From Caldilineaceae bacterium (GTDB lineage Bacteria > Chloroflexota > Anaerolineae > Caldilineales > Caldilineaceae), in contig JAHDWH010000020.1 in NCBI GenBank assembly GCA_023384455.1, positions 5,403 to 44,197 on the forward strand: DNA of 38,795 bases, given 5' to 3'. A program made the position numbers and the translations under genes. Below the pieces are notes generated by a model. The model had not been told where the DNA came from and did no database searches. It saw only the letters and a program-made list of their open reading frames with translations. The stretch's first letter is position 1, and every line of letters begins with the position of its first letter. Below are positions 1 to 9,081 of this stretch, one piece after another.

Positions 1-26
1 GATCGATTACTCTCACGTTTTACGTT

Positions 27-1430
27 TCACGCCTCTTCCATCACTTCCCCCACCGCGGCCAGCTTCTCATCGCTCAGATAGCCGTAGCGGTTGATCCAAA
101 CCCCATCCACCGGACTCTCCACCGCCAGGGCAAAGCGGCGGCGAAAATCGTCCAGGGGGCCGTAGCCGTGGACCAGCCCGTGGACCTGCGCCCGGCCACC
201 CACGGCCCGCACCACCTGGCGCAGCTTGCGCGCCTGGGTTTCCGTGGGGATGGGATGGGCCTCATCCGGCTCTGGGTAGTGGTAATCGGCCAGGGCGCGC
301 CCGCCGCCGCCCGGCTCCGCAATGTCCATCAGAGCGACCAGCGCAGCCACCAGCAGCCCTTCGTCCAGCCTCGGATTGGCCTCCAGCAGTTCCCGCCCCC
401 AATACTCCACCATCTGACACCAGTGCATTGTGTAGAGTTTGGCCGAAACCGAGCCGCAGCTTTCGCCGATGCGGGCAAAGTCCAGCCCGGTGAAATAGCT
501 GTAGGGGGTCATAAAGGCATTGGCCGATAGCTCTTTCCCCGGCCCCCCGGCGTCGGTGATGGCGGCGCGCCAGTCGGCCAGCAGATCCGCCGAGAGCGCC
601 GCCTTCATCCGGAAGAATTCGGCCACGCCGGGGAAGCGGGTGAGCAGACTGGCCTGGGCAAAGCGTCCGCCGTCGGCCTCGGCAAAGTCGGCCAGATCGT
701 CGTTGCGCAGGCTGCCGTGAAGATAGCGCCAGAAGGCCAGCGTCTCGGCCCGGATGGCGGCGAAATCAAAGCCGTGGGCCGCAGCCCAGCCCTCCACGTG
801 GGGGCCAAGATCGCTGAAAAGTTCGTTGAGAGTGTAGCAGGGATATTCGGGCCAGTCCGGGCGGATGCCGTCGATCTCCGGGTATTGGGCGAAGATGTCC
901 CGACACCAGGCCCGATTCCAGGCCCGGACGGCCGGGGAGGCCAGGCTGGCCGTGTCGGCCATGCGGTAGGGGGGCAGAGAGCCGTCGGGCAGCCGGGGGC
1001 GGTCCTCGTCCCGCAGGCCCGCGGGTGCGGCCGCGCTGGTCTGGATGTAGACCCCCATCCCCCGCCGCTTGGCCGCGCCGATAAACTCCCCGATAATCGG
1101 CCCGGCGCTGGCGGTGAGTTCGTTGGCTGGCCGGGGCTGATAGGGGCTGTCGGCAAAAAACTCTCGACGGAAGTGGTGGCCTGGCCCCGTGCGCAGCCAG
1201 AGTCCCCGCTGACCCCACAGGGGGCGGTCAAAGAGACGGGGGCTGGTGCCGCCATCCGCGGGGGGCTGGTAGCTGCCTTCGCCCTCCCTGCCCGGCCCGG
1301 TGACTGAAGTATTGACGGCCACGGCATTGACGCCGACCGCTTGCAGCCGATCCAAAACCGGCTGGACCCCCTCCACCTGAAAAAAGGGGCTGAGGGTTGT
1401 CACGCCGAGAAAGCGGGGGGTGGCGGGCAT
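27..1430 (-). CDS. Glycosidase-like TIM-barrel protein, function unknown
   Basis: Predicted soluble protein of 467 residues. No classical family could be assigned with certainty. The pattern of early strands (FLGVTT, GVNAVAVN) and later segments such as GMGVYIQTS and the DGIRPDWPEYPCY motif (charged residues at a strand end) is what one sees in glycoside-hydrolase-like (beta/alpha)8 barrels. A family-level assignment would be inference. The start at 1430 is chosen because AGGAGGAG lies about 9 bases upstream; an ATG 60 bases further upstream lacks this. It is the last gene of a minus-strand run behind the isomerase-like and flavoprotein genes, with a gap of about 90 bases. The sugar-isomerase neighbour supports a carbohydrate-related role. 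Alternative: a structural, non-catalytic barrel. Confidence 0.75.
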   Translation of the reverse strand: MPATPRFLGVTTLSPFFQVEGVQPVLDRLQAVGVNAVAVNTSVTGPGREGEGSYQPPADGGTSPRLFDRPLWGQRGLWLRTGPGHHFRREFFADSPYQPRPANELTASAGPIIGEFIGAAKRRGMGVYIQTSAAAPAGLRDEDRPRLPDGSLPPYRMADTASLASPAVRAWNRAWCRDIFAQYPEIDGIRPDWPEYPCYTLNELFSDLGPHVEGWAAAHGFDFAAIRAETLAFWRYLHGSLRNDDLADFAEADGGRFAQASLLTRFPGVAEFFRMKAALSADLLADWRAAITDAGGPGKELSANAFMTPYSYFTGLDFARIGESCGSVSAKLYTMHWCQMVEYWGRELLEANPRLDEGLLVAALVALMDIAEPGGGGRALADYHYPEPDEAHPIPTETQARKLRQVVRAVGGRAQVHGLVHGYGPLDDFRRRFALAVESPVDGVWINRYGYLSDEKLAAVGEVMEEA

Positions 1431-1520
1431 AGGATTACTCCTCCTGGGTGAAGGGGTCTGTGCGGACAGAACTATACTCGACACGGGCATAAACTGACAT
1501 TGTGTCGTCTTGTCACCCGG

Positions 1521-2774
1521 TCATTTTGTCGCCTTGTCAAGTATATTTTGCAGCCACTCGGCAGCGCCCAGACCCGCGGCCCGGCCTGTGGCAAAGCAGG
1601 CCGTGAGCAGATAGCCGCCGGTTGGCGCTTCCCAATCGAGCATCTCCCCCGCGCAGAAGAGGCCAGGCAGATCGCGCAGCATCAGCTGTTCATTCAGCCC
1701 GGAAAAGGCGATACCGCCGGCTGTGCTGATGGCTTCGGCCAGTGGCCGGGGGGCGATGAGTGGGAGGGGCAAGCGTTTGATGGACCGGGCCAAACCCACC
1801 GGATCAGCGAAACTCTCCCGCTCCAGAAACTCCCACAGCAGACCGGACTTTACCCCGTCCAGATTGACCGTGCGTTTTAGATGAGCGGCTGTGGAACGTT
1901 TGCCCTTCGGCTGGCCCAGACGCTCGGTCAGACGGGCCTCGCTCCAATCCGGTGCCAGGTCCAGATGGATGGTCGCTGCCCCCCCGCGCTCGATTGTGTC
2001 TCGAATGGGCGCAGAGAGCGCGTAGATCAGACTGCCCTCCACACCGGTAGCGGTGACGATAAACTCGCCCTGCTGCCCGTATTCCTGCCCGCTGGCATCG
2101 GTGAAAGTGATAGCCGCGGGCTTGACCGGCAGACCCTCGAAGCGGCTGCGGAAGTGTTCGCTCCAGCCCACATCAAAGCCACAGTTGGCCGGGCGCAGCC
2201 GGGTGATGGGAATGCCCTTTTCAGTCAGAATAGAAACCCAGCCGCCATCGGACCCCAGCTTCGGCCAGCTTGCCCCGCCCAGGGCCAAAACGGTTGCCCC
2301 GGCGCTGGTCTCTACCGTCCCGCTTCGTGTAGTGAAAAGAAGGCGGTTGTCAGCATTCCAGCCCAGCCAGCGATGGCGGGTATGAAAGATAACACCGGCC
2401 TGGCGCAGTCGGCGCAGCCAGCCCCGCAGCAGGGGGGCAGCTTTCATCTCGCTGGGGAAGACCCGGCCCGAGGTGCCCACGAATGTTTCGATCCCCAGCC
2501 CAGCCGCCCAGTCCCGCAGATCAGCGGGGCCAAAGGCGTCCAAAAAGGGGGTCAGGTCGTCACGCGTGGGGCCATAGCGTGTCAGAAAGTCGGCGTATGG
2601 CTCCGAGTGGGTCAGGTTCAGCCCGCCTTTGCCCGCCAACATGAACTTGCGGCCCACGGAAGGCATGGCGTCGTAGAGATGGACGGGAAAGCCGGCCTGG
2701 GCGATCATTTCGGCGGCCATCAGCCCTGCCGGTCCCCCGCCGATGACAGCCGCGCTGCCGGTGCTTTGGGTCAT
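1521..2774 (-). CDS. FAD-dependent oxidoreductase, HI0933/BaiN-type flavoprotein
   Basis: A 417-residue flavoprotein. The dinucleotide-binding glycine motif VIGGGPAGLMAAEM lies at the N terminus. The segment GRKFMLAGKGGLNLTHSE and the C-terminal FCAGEMLDWEAPTGGYLLT are hallmarks of the HI0933-like (BaiN/TIGR03862-like) family. Members bind FAD; physiological substrates are mostly unknown, and BaiN acts on bile-acid intermediates in gut clostridia, which should not be transferred here. The start at 2774 gives MTQSTGSAAVIGGG and leaves 7 bases after the upstream isomerase-like stop, so the two are probably translationally coupled. There is no strong Shine-Dalgarno of its own. Cytoplasmic; family call is secure, function is not. 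Confidence 0.88.
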   Translation of the reverse strand: MTQSTGSAAVIGGGPAGLMAAEMIAQAGFPVHLYDAMPSVGRKFMLAGKGGLNLTHSEPYADFLTRYGPTRDDLTPFLDAFGPADLRDWAAGLGIETFVGTSGRVFPSEMKAAPLLRGWLRRLRQAGVIFHTRHRWLGWNADNRLLFTTRSGTVETSAGATVLALGGASWPKLGSDGGWVSILTEKGIPITRLRPANCGFDVGWSEHFRSRFEGLPVKPAAITFTDASGQEYGQQGEFIVTATGVEGSLIYALSAPIRDTIERGGAATIHLDLAPDWSEARLTERLGQPKGKRSTAAHLKRTVNLDGVKSGLLWEFLERESFADPVGLARSIKRLPLPLIAPRPLAEAISTAGGIAFSGLNEQLMLRDLPGLFCAGEMLDWEAPTGGYLLTACFATGRAAGLGAAEWLQNILDKATK

Positions 2775-2781
2775 TGGGGTT

Positions 2782-3633
2782 TTACGTGGCCGTAGCTCTG
2801 GCCCAGGCATCCTGCAAAAGGGCTATGCTCTTGGGCATGGCTGTGGAGGCGTCTTCCCCGCCCTCCATTTCGATGGAGCAATAGCCCTGCCAGCCCGCGT
2901 CCAGCAGGGTGCGGAAGATGCGGGCGTAGTCCAGGTCCAGGGTGTACCAGGTGCCGCCGCCGGGATAGGTCTTGGCGTGGGCCAGCCAGACGTGGGGCGC
3001 AACGGTTTCCATAGCGGCGTACATATCTTCCTCGAAGATAAAGTTGCCCATATCCAGAATGGCAGCCAGCCAGGGGGAGTTGACCGTTTCGATCAGACCG
3101 CGCATATCTGCGGCAAAGGTGGTCAGCCCCCAATGATTTTCCAGCAGGAGCATCACACCCCGCTTCTGTGCGTGGGGCAGACAGGCTTCGATGGCGTCGG
3201 TAACCCAACCGAATGCGTCTTGTTTCGTGTAGCCATCCCAGGGATCCACCCAGCCTTTGGCCGCAATCAGATCGTCAAAGCTGCCGCCTTTGCGAAAGCC
3301 GCCGGAGTTGACCCGTATGGAGGGGATGCCCATTTCGTGGGCCAGGTCGATGCAGTGGAGGGTGTGGTCGATGTGCTGTTGGCGCACCGCGGGGTCGTCG
3401 TGAACGAAGTCCTGGTGGATGGAGAGATTGTAGACGCTCAGGCCGAGATGGAAGGCGTGGCGTTTAAGTTTTTGCAGATAGCCGTTCTCTTCCGATTCCA
3501 TCTGACGGTGCAGAATCTCGACACCGTAGAGACCCAACGCCGCGGCGCTCTCCATTACAGACTCAATCGCCACTTTTTCGGGTGTGAAATGCCAATAGGA
3601 ATAGGTGGAAGTTCCCAATCGAAGACTACTCAT
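2782..3633 (-). CDS. Sugar phosphate isomerase/epimerase-like TIM barrel (AP endonuclease family 2 fold)
   Basis: A 283-residue protein of the xylose-isomerase-like TIM-barrel superfamily (IolE, IolI, hydroxypyruvate isomerase, tagatose epimerase relatives). Candidate metal ligands fall at the usual strand ends: E165 in LLLENHWG, D194 in AILDMGNF, H219 in WLAHAKTY and E255 in SIEMEGG. The start at 3633 (MSSLRLGTSTYSYW) is fixed by an AGGAGG ribosome site just upstream; the open frame extends 74 codons further but that part looks non-coding. It is the first gene of the run reading down to position 27, downstream of a plausible promoter at 3828-3855. The substrate cannot be read from sequence. 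Confidence 0.88.
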   Translation of the reverse strand: MSSLRLGTSTYSYWHFTPEKVAIESVMESAAALGLYGVEILHRQMESEENGYLQKLKRHAFHLGLSVYNLSIHQDFVHDDPAVRQQHIDHTLHCIDLAHEMGIPSIRVNSGGFRKGGSFDDLIAAKGWVDPWDGYTKQDAFGWVTDAIEACLPHAQKRGVMLLLENHWGLTTFAADMRGLIETVNSPWLAAILDMGNFIFEEDMYAAMETVAPHVWLAHAKTYPGGGTWYTLDLDYARIFRTLLDAGWQGYCSIEMEGGEDASTAMPKSIALLQDAWARATAT

Positions 3634-3827
3634 TGTATCCTCCTGAAAAATTGAACCACGAAGACACACGGGCCACCAATCCGCTCTCGACATTGCTCCC
3701 TCAGCCCACCCAATGGGATAGCTGGGCAGGCGGCGCCAATTGGTCTCCAAAGTTCCATAGATGCCGTTGTTCAGACAAAAGCAAGAGCAAATCGGGCATC
3801 TCTGATGAAAGTAGATAACTCTGATAC

Positions 3828-3855
3828 AGTATACAACGGACAATCCATAATTCAA
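3828..3855 (-). promoter_or_regulatory. Putative sigma-70-type promoter of the isomerase-flavoprotein operon
   Basis: On the minus strand TTGAAT (3850-3855) and TATACT (3828-3833) are separated by 16 bases, close to vegetative consensus boxes. The predicted start would leave an untranslated leader of roughly 185 bases before the isomerase-like gene. Confidence 0.45.
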
Positions 3856-4004
3856 CGATCCGGGTACGTCTCGTTGGGATGTGAATTTTCGGTTTTATGG
3901 CGAGGCTGCGATAGAGAGGAGTGACGTCAGCGACAGCCCGGTTCTGCCTGGTGCGCTGTCAAAGCCGTAGGCTGGCTCACTTTGGTATTCCGTACCGGCG
4001 AGGA

Positions 4005-4084
4005 ACTAACGCACAAGCGTTAGTCGGTCGGCTAACCAACTGAAACGTGAGGTGTCGTCACGTGATCTCACGTCTTCACGTTTC
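4005..4084. repeat. Short inverted repeats in the 3634-4146 intergenic gap
   Basis: This ~510-base gap has no gene that I can support. It contains a perfect hairpin, ACTAACGC-ACAA-GCGTTAGT (4005-4024). Downstream is a second inverted pair, GAAACGTGA (4042-4050) and TCACGTTTC (4076-4084), with several TCACG words between. The word GCGTTAGT recurs across the 3' end of the ferritin-like gene (4144-4151). They sit just after the end of the ferritin-like gene, so a 3'-end or terminator-like role is possible, but there is no T-run. Confidence 0.5.
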
Positions 4085-4146
4085 CGCACGCAAATCGTGG
4101 CTGCGCCACCTTATGGCGTACCAGCGCAAGATCGACGGCAGTCGCG

Positions 4147-5415
4147 TTAGTTGTTCGGCTCTGAGACCCTGAATTGCGCATAGTAGGCGGTGCGTTCGGC
4201 TACGGTCTCGTCTGCCAGGGCATTGGCCCGCTGTCGATCCCCCTTGCAGAAGAAGCGGACCAGCCATTCCCGGCCATAGCGCACATGGGTCACTTCGTCG
4301 GCCCAGTCGAAGTCCTGATAGGTCGTCATCAGCGGATGTTGGGCCAAGTCTTTACACCACTCCCATTCCCCCCGTTTGCCGCCAGGATAGGCCATCACGC
4401 CCCCTTCGGTGGCAATTGCCAGGTGTGAATAGCGTTTCTGTGGCGGCGCGGGCAAAGTGTGTTTCGCATAGCCTACCCAGCTGGGCAAGGTTGTCAGAGG
4501 AATCCCTTCTGCTTCCAGGGCCGCCTGGCCAAAGAGGCTGTGGCGGGCTTCATCCCAGCAATGGCGCGCCAGGTCTACACAGCCCTCGTAGGGCAGACCT
4601 TCCCACTCAAAAAGCACGCTGGCACACAGTTCAGCCGCAGTCATCTCCTGGGCGCGCACCCACATTTTGGAGAGCAGGTGGTCGGGAATTGCATCTTCAT
4701 TCCAGGGATTGATTTTGGGCAGAGAGGTCATAAAGCGGTCGTCACGGGCAAAGGAGGGCGGGATCCGAAACTCGCCGTCGCTGCGGGGCGCTGGCAGGGT
4801 ATAGGTAGGGCGCACCGGCTGTGTACCGTCAATGCCGCCCGCAGCCTCCAAATAGGCGGCCAGATGCGCTTGCCACCCTGCCAGTTCGGGCCTATCCGCC
4901 GGTTCAATGGCGGCCAATACACTCTGTCCAAAGGCGAGATGTGCGTCCAGGTCCAGCAATACGTGGCCGACAGCGCGCACGGTCGGCTGATCGACCAGTG
5001 GATTTGTCTCTGCCCGATAGCGTTGCAACGCCTGCTGGTAGGCAGGCAGAATCACAGTATAGAGGCCCACGGCATATTCAGCGTCGTTTTGGCTGCGCAG
5101 CAACTCTTGAAAAAGATCGTAGAGCGGCCCTTCGGCGTGGCTTTCGATCAGATGTTCGTGGGCGCGCAGTTGACCAATACGTTCCCGCCAGATGCCCCAA
5201 TGCAGGGCAGATTCCCATAGCTGTTGACCGACTGCGGCCTTGAATTCCCAGTTTGCCACAGATGTCATTTTGCCGGCGTGGACCAGCATAAGCTGTTTGG
5301 AAATGTATCCAAAGCGCGCTACGCGTTCTGCGCACGCTTCAACCCCAAGACCTACCCGCTGTACATCGGTGATGCCAGCATAGGGTTGCACCAGATGATT
5401 GTGTAACTCAGCCAT
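4147..5415 (-). CDS. Ferritin-like helical protein, conserved-looking hypothetical
   Basis: A 422-residue, mostly helical cytoplasmic protein. The C-terminal half contains AQEMTAAELCASVLFEWEG and, about 20 residues on, CWDEARHSLFGQ. The spaced E...ExxxH pattern resembles half of a di-iron ferritin-like four-helix bundle (as in DUF455/MiaE-type proteins). An N-terminal half with EFKAAVGQQLWESALH...LRAHEHLIES may be a second, degenerate helical domain. The family call is inference. The start is backed by AGGAGGT upstream. It lies 41 bases after the esterase-like gene and is probably co-transcribed with it. Function unknown. Confidence 0.72.
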   Translation of the reverse strand: MAELHNHLVQPYAGITDVQRVGLGVEACAERVARFGYISKQLMLVHAGKMTSVANWEFKAAVGQQLWESALHWGIWRERIGQLRAHEHLIESHAEGPLYDLFQELLRSQNDAEYAVGLYTVILPAYQQALQRYRAETNPLVDQPTVRAVGHVLLDLDAHLAFGQSVLAAIEPADRPELAGWQAHLAAYLEAAGGIDGTQPVRPTYTLPAPRSDGEFRIPPSFARDDRFMTSLPKINPWNEDAIPDHLLSKMWVRAQEMTAAELCASVLFEWEGLPYEGCVDLARHCWDEARHSLFGQAALEAEGIPLTTLPSWVGYAKHTLPAPPQKRYSHLAIATEGGVMAYPGGKRGEWEWCKDLAQHPLMTTYQDFDWADEVTHVRYGREWLVRFFCKGDRQRANALADETVAERTAYYAQFRVSEPNN

Positions 5416-5456
5416 TTGTCTACCTCCTCTTTACTTTTTGTACGACTGCCAACCTA

Positions 5457-6515
5457 TCACAACCACTTGGCAAACCAATCGAAGGCTTTGTTGCCGCTGA
5501 AACGATGGCCGCCTTCAAAGATGTCCTGGTCAAAACGGTCAGCCACGCCCAGCAGTTCGTAGACGCGGGCTACTTGGCTGCTGGCCGCCCGGACCTCCTC
5601 AACGGGAAAGATAGGGTCTTGGCTGCCGGCTTCTATCAGCAGGGGGCGGGGGGCAAGCAAGGCCGCCAGATCGGCCATTTCGGCGTATTGGAGAATTCCC
5701 GGCACGTAATTGCAGTCACAATGGATTGTGGACATAATCGACGAGCGGAAACTGCTGAACGCGCCGCTGAGGACAGCTACTGTAATCCGCGGATCGACCG
5801 CCGCCGCATACAGGGTGGTTGTGCCGCCGCCGGAAAGACCCACACAGCCGACGCCTGGGCCGATATTCTCTGGGCGCATACGGATATAATCGAGGGTACG
5901 CATGACATCCCAAACGCGCATCCCCAGAAGCGTTCTTCCTATGAGCAGGGCGTTGAAGGCCAGGGAACGGCACGAACTGCGCCACATTCCGTCGCCAAAT
6001 GTCATACCCGAGTCTGCTTCCATGCGTTCGCCAAAGCCCCGCTGTTCGGGAACAAAGACCATAAAACCCCGGCAGGCCAGTTGATGGGCATAGTCGTAGT
6101 TGTGGGCGGTGATGTGCGCGATTTCTTGCTCACGCGTTGCCGCGTGCTGTGTCTTCCCCAACAGATGGATAGCGCCGCCGCTGCCGTGACCGTGCAGGGT
6201 GATGACCGCGCGATAGGGTGGGCTGCTCTGATGGGGGGTGAGGACATAGCAGGGGATGTGGATGCCCGCTTCGCTCTGCAAGGCTACCTTTTCCATTCGG
6301 TAATCGGGCAGATCGGCGGTCTCAAGCAGCTGCGGTTGCAAGGGTATCGGTATAGCTGGCATCGCGCCGAGCAGGGCCAAGACTTTTGCTGCGAGTTGCC
6401 CATGCCACGCGGTCCACTCGGCCTGGGTTGTGGCTGCGTAGGCAAGCCGCCGGGGTGTCAGCGCGTATTCTCGCCACAGGCTGTTCAGTGTTCCAAAATC
6501 GAGAGTATCGGGCAT
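5457..6515 (-). CDS. Alpha/beta-hydrolase, acetylxylan esterase / dienelactone hydrolase-like
   Basis: A 352-residue serine hydrolase. The oxyanion-hole region TLHGHGSGG lies near residue 107. The nucleophile elbow GLSGGGTT places Ser228, with Asp300 in GSQDPIFP and His337 in EGGHRF completing a catalytic triad in the correct order. The long N-terminal cap and the FGDGMWRSSCRS insert are typical of large acetylxylan-esterase-like hydrolases (PF12715-like). No signal peptide is seen, so it is probably cytoplasmic. It is first of a two-gene minus-strand unit with the ferritin-like gene. The start has no clear Shine-Dalgarno, and the upstream region is filled with repeats. Substrate inferred only as an ester. 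Confidence 0.85.
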   Translation of the reverse strand: MPDTLDFGTLNSLWREYALTPRRLAYAATTQAEWTAWHGQLAAKVLALLGAMPAIPIPLQPQLLETADLPDYRMEKVALQSEAGIHIPCYVLTPHQSSPPYRAVITLHGHGSGGAIHLLGKTQHAATREQEIAHITAHNYDYAHQLACRGFMVFVPEQRGFGERMEADSGMTFGDGMWRSSCRSLAFNALLIGRTLLGMRVWDVMRTLDYIRMRPENIGPGVGCVGLSGGGTTTLYAAAVDPRITVAVLSGAFSSFRSSIMSTIHCDCNYVPGILQYAEMADLAALLAPRPLLIEAGSQDPIFPVEEVRAASSQVARVYELLGVADRFDQDIFEGGHRFSGNKAFDWFAKWL

Positions 6516-6552
6516 GGGTGGGCTTTCAATGGGTAGGGGTGCGGTGGCGGAT

Positions 6553-6604
6553 GAACGCGGAAAGACGCAGATTTTTCTCTCTGAATCAGCGTCTTTCTGC
6601 GTTC
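6553..6604. repeat. Imperfect hairpin repeat (21-base arms)
   Basis: Arms 6553-6573 and 6584-6604 are reverse complements with two mismatches around a 10-base loop. The words GACGCAGATT/AATC..GCGTC belong to the same dispersed family as 6656-6738, 23150-23226 and 36781-36881. It lies just upstream of the esterase-like start. Confidence 0.7.
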
Positions 6605-6655
6605 CATTTTCTTTTCAGGCAATACGACCAGCTAACACCAATAACGACGAAACTG

Positions 6656-6738
6656 GGAACGCAGATTACGCCGAGGACGCAGATTTCGCAGATTTTATCC
6701 GTGTGAATCCGCCCTTTCAGCGTCATCCGCGTCCCATT
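6656..6738. repeat. Dispersed GCAGATT/AATCCG repeat, second copy
   Basis: Begins with ACGCAGATTACGCCGAGG and continues through TTTTATCCGTGTGAATCCG. A near match to the latter recurs at 23175-23193. It ends with a CCCATTTTCTTTCCAG tail resembling the tail of the preceding hairpin (6604-6618). No coding potential seen. Confidence 0.6.
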
Positions 6739-6782
6739 TTCTTTCCAGTATCTCTCCACTTACTCCTGGAGTATCTTGCGGT

Positions 6783-6883
6783 GTACCTGCTCACCCCCTC
6801 CCAACCTCCCCCACTGTGGGGGAGGAGTCGCTCCGGTTCCCTCCCTGGAATGGAGGGGTAGGGCGGGGTGGCTCAACAGTTAC
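6783..6883. mobile_element. Miniature inverted-repeat element, copy A, with 8-bp target duplication
   Basis: A 101-base non-coding element. Left end GTACCTGCTCA and right end TCAACAGTTAC are imperfect terminal inverted repeats. It is flanked on both sides by the perfect direct repeat CTTGCGGT (6775-6782 and 6884-6891), as expected from transposition with an 8-bp stagger. The core contains the palindrome CTCCCCCACTGTGGGGGAG. The same core occurs in copy B (23401-23502) and copy C (38741 onward). The GTAA-like tips plus 8-bp duplication match IS66-family transposition. It lies in the 6516-7012 gap between the importer operon and the esterase-like gene. Confidence 0.85.
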
Positions 6884-7012
6884 CTTGCGGTTGACCTCCT
6901 CCGCCTGCAATTCCAGCACAGGCGCGCCGTCCTGATCCATCCAGACACCGCAGACACCGCCCGTAACGATTATATTTTCTGTTTGCACTGTACATCTGTC
7001 AATCATCACACC

Positions 7013-8038
7013 TCACCCTAGCCCGCGTAAGGTCAGTTCTTCTGCTAAATGACAGGTGACAAAGTGGTTCGGCAACACCTCGCGCATAGCTGGCTCGTCT
7101 GTCTTGCAGATTTCTTGGGCAAAGCGGCAGCGGGGGTGAAAGTAGCAGCCAGAGGGGGGATTGGCTGAGTTCGCTACGTCGCCGGCGAGCAAAATGCGCT
7201 GGCTGCGGGCCTGTGGATCGGGTTTGGGGACTGCGGAAATCAGTGCTTCAGTATACGGATGCAGCGGGTGCTGGAATAGCTCCTGGGTGGCCGCTACTTC
7301 AACGATCTTGCCTACGTACATCACGGCCACCCGGTTGCTGATGTGCTGAACTACGCTCAGATCGTGCGAGATGAAGAGATAGGTCAATCCAAACTGCTGC
7401 TGTAAGTTGGTGAGGAGGTTCAGGACCTGCGCCTGGATCGATACGTCCAGGGCGGAGACCGGTTCGTCACAAACGACCATCTTCGGTGCCAACGCCAGGG
7501 CGCGGGCGATGCCGATCCGTTGTCGTTGACCACCGCTGAAAGCGTGGGGGTAACGGCGCATGTGATGACTCTGCAGCCCGACCGCTTTCAGAAGGTAGAT
7601 CACCCGATCTTCGAGTTCGCTGCCCGCATAGACCTTGTGAATGCGCAATGGTTCGCTGACAATATCGAAGACGCTCATGCGCGGATCTAAGGAGGAGTAG
7701 GGGTCCTGGAAGATGATCTGGACCTGACGCCGGTAGAGTTTGAGTTGTGCTGCGTCCAATTGCGCCACCGACAGCGCATCCTGCTCCCCATCTCGAAAGA
7801 GGATCTCGCCGCTGGTCGGCTCAACCAGCCGGATCAGGCAACGGCCCGCCGTTGTCTTCCCGCAGCCGCTCTCCCCCACCAGCCCGACTGTTTCGCCCGG
7901 CTGAATGCTGAAGCTCACGCCATCGACCGCGCGCACATGCCCTACCGTGCGTTTGAGCAGACCACGCCGGATGGGATAGTGTTTCTTGAGATCGCGTATC
8001 TCGATCAAAGGCTGTTGGATGGTCTGCTGATCGGTCAC
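7013..8038 (-). CDS. Oligopeptide/oligosaccharide-type ABC importer ATPase (OppF/DppF-like)
   Basis: A 341-residue ATP-binding subunit. Walker [10 protein letters not shown] lies at 55-63, the ABC signature FSGGQ at 167-171 and Walker B MVVCDE at 187-192, with the D-loop SALD after it. The C-terminal oligopeptide-transporter extension contains four cysteines in a CxxxxxC-type arrangement ([15 protein letters not shown]...C), as in Opp/Dpp ATPases. The start codon is GTG at 8038 and overlaps the stop of the upstream ATPase gene by four bases (GTGA), implying translational coupling. It energises uptake together with the partner ATPase at the inner face of the membrane. It is the last gene of the five-gene importer operon. 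Confidence 0.95.
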   Translation of the reverse strand: MTDQQTIQQPLIEIRDLKKHYPIRRGLLKRTVGHVRAVDGVSFSIQPGETVGLVGESGCGKTTAGRCLIRLVEPTSGEILFRDGEQDALSVAQLDAAQLKLYRRQVQIIFQDPYSSLDPRMSVFDIVSEPLRIHKVYAGSELEDRVIYLLKAVGLQSHHMRRYPHAFSGGQRQRIGIARALALAPKMVVCDEPVSALDVSIQAQVLNLLTNLQQQFGLTYLFISHDLSVVQHISNRVAVMYVGKIVEVAATQELFQHPLHPYTEALISAVPKPDPQARSQRILLAGDVANSANPPSGCYFHPRCRFAQEICKTDEPAMREVLPNHFVTCHLAEELTLRGLG

Positions 8039-9069
8039 AACGCACTTTCCTTTTCAGTGTACAGATAACAACGAACCGTGTGCTGCGGCCCCACCACCAC
8101 CGGCGGAGGGTCCACTACGTTGCATATACCGGGCATAAAGCGGGGACAGCGCGGCCCAAACGCGCAGCCCTTGGGGATAGCAAACGGTTCAGGCACGACT
8201 CCCCGAATCGGTTCCAATTGCTTCTTGCTGCCGATGCGCGGAATAGAATTCAGTAACCCCTGCGTATAGGGATGCTTCGGCTCATAGAAGATCGTGTTGA
8301 CATCGGCCTGCTCGACGACTTTGCCCATATACATCACGGCCACATCGTCGGCCACCTCGGCGATCACCCCCAGGTTGTGCGTAATGTGCATGATGGCCAT
8401 GCCCATATCGTCCTGCAATTTCTCCATCAGCTCCAGAATCTGGGCCGCAGTCGTAACGTCGAGCGCGGTCGTCGGCTCATCGGCGATCAACAGGCTGGGG
8501 TGACAGGAGAGCGCGAGCGCGATCATAGCGCGCTGCATCATTCCGCCGCTAAGCTGGTGCGGATAGCTATCCAGTGTGCGGCTGGGTTGGGGCATACCCA
8601 CGAGATCGAGCATTTCGATGGCGCGTTTGCGCGCTTCCTGCTTGTTTACCTGTTGGTGCAGAGTGATCGCCTCCATGATCTGCGCGCCGATCGTATAGGC
8701 CGGCGTCAGGGAGGTCATCGGTTCCTGGAAAATCATGGCGATCTCGTTGCCGCGGATTTTGCGTATCTCTGACCCCATCGGCGGCAAGCGGGTCAAATCG
8801 ATGGCCTCGCCCGTCGTCCAGCGGTGGAAGACGATCTGCCCTCCCACCACTTTGCCTGGTGGATTGGGTACCAACCCCAGCATAGCCAGGGCGGTCACGC
8901 TCTTACCGCAGCCGCTCTCACCGACGACGCCCAGGGTTTTGCCCCGCTTGACCTCCAAGCTGACGCCGTTGACCGCCGGGACGACCCCATCCATGAGGTG
9001 AAACTGGATCACCAAGTCCTTGACTTCGAGCAGTCGATTCTCTTGCAATGGTGCGGGAGCTGCTGACAT
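8035..9069 (-). CDS. Oligopeptide/oligosaccharide-type ABC importer ATPase (OppD/DppD-like)
   Basis: A 344-residue ATP-binding subunit. Walker A GESGCGKS is at 50-57, signature LSGGM at 173-177 and Walker B LLIADE at 193-198. The C terminus carries the oligo_HPY-type extension ([16 protein letters not shown]...C). It forms a heterodimer with the downstream OppF-like ATPase. The gene lies 12 bases after the second permease gene and overlaps oppF-like by four bases. The start ATG has a modest GAGAAG ribosome site. The substrate is set by the binding protein. Confidence 0.95.
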   Translation of the reverse strand: MSAAPAPLQENRLLEVKDLVIQFHLMDGVVPAVNGVSLEVKRGKTLGVVGESGCGKSVTALAMLGLVPNPPGKVVGGQIVFHRWTTGEAIDLTRLPPMGSEIRKIRGNEIAMIFQEPMTSLTPAYTIGAQIMEAITLHQQVNKQEARKRAIEMLDLVGMPQPSRTLDSYPHQLSGGMMQRAMIALALSCHPSLLIADEPTTALDVTTAAQILELMEKLQDDMGMAIMHITHNLGVIAEVADDVAVMYMGKVVEQADVNTIFYEPKHPYTQGLLNSIPRIGSKKQLEPIRGVVPEPFAIPKGCAFGPRCPRFMPGICNVVDPPPVVVGPQHTVRCYLYTEKESAL

Positions 9070-9081
9070 GTTCTTCTCTCA

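Noticed and set aside
3880-4150. Possible tRNA or small RNA gene in the gap with several hairpins
   Set aside because: No cloverleaf, no TTCRANY-type loop and no CCA end could be built. The hairpins are short repeats only.
6514-7012. Several 70-110 codon open frames across the repeat-rich gap
   Set aside because: They translate the palindromic repeats and miniature element; none has a ribosome site or family resemblance.
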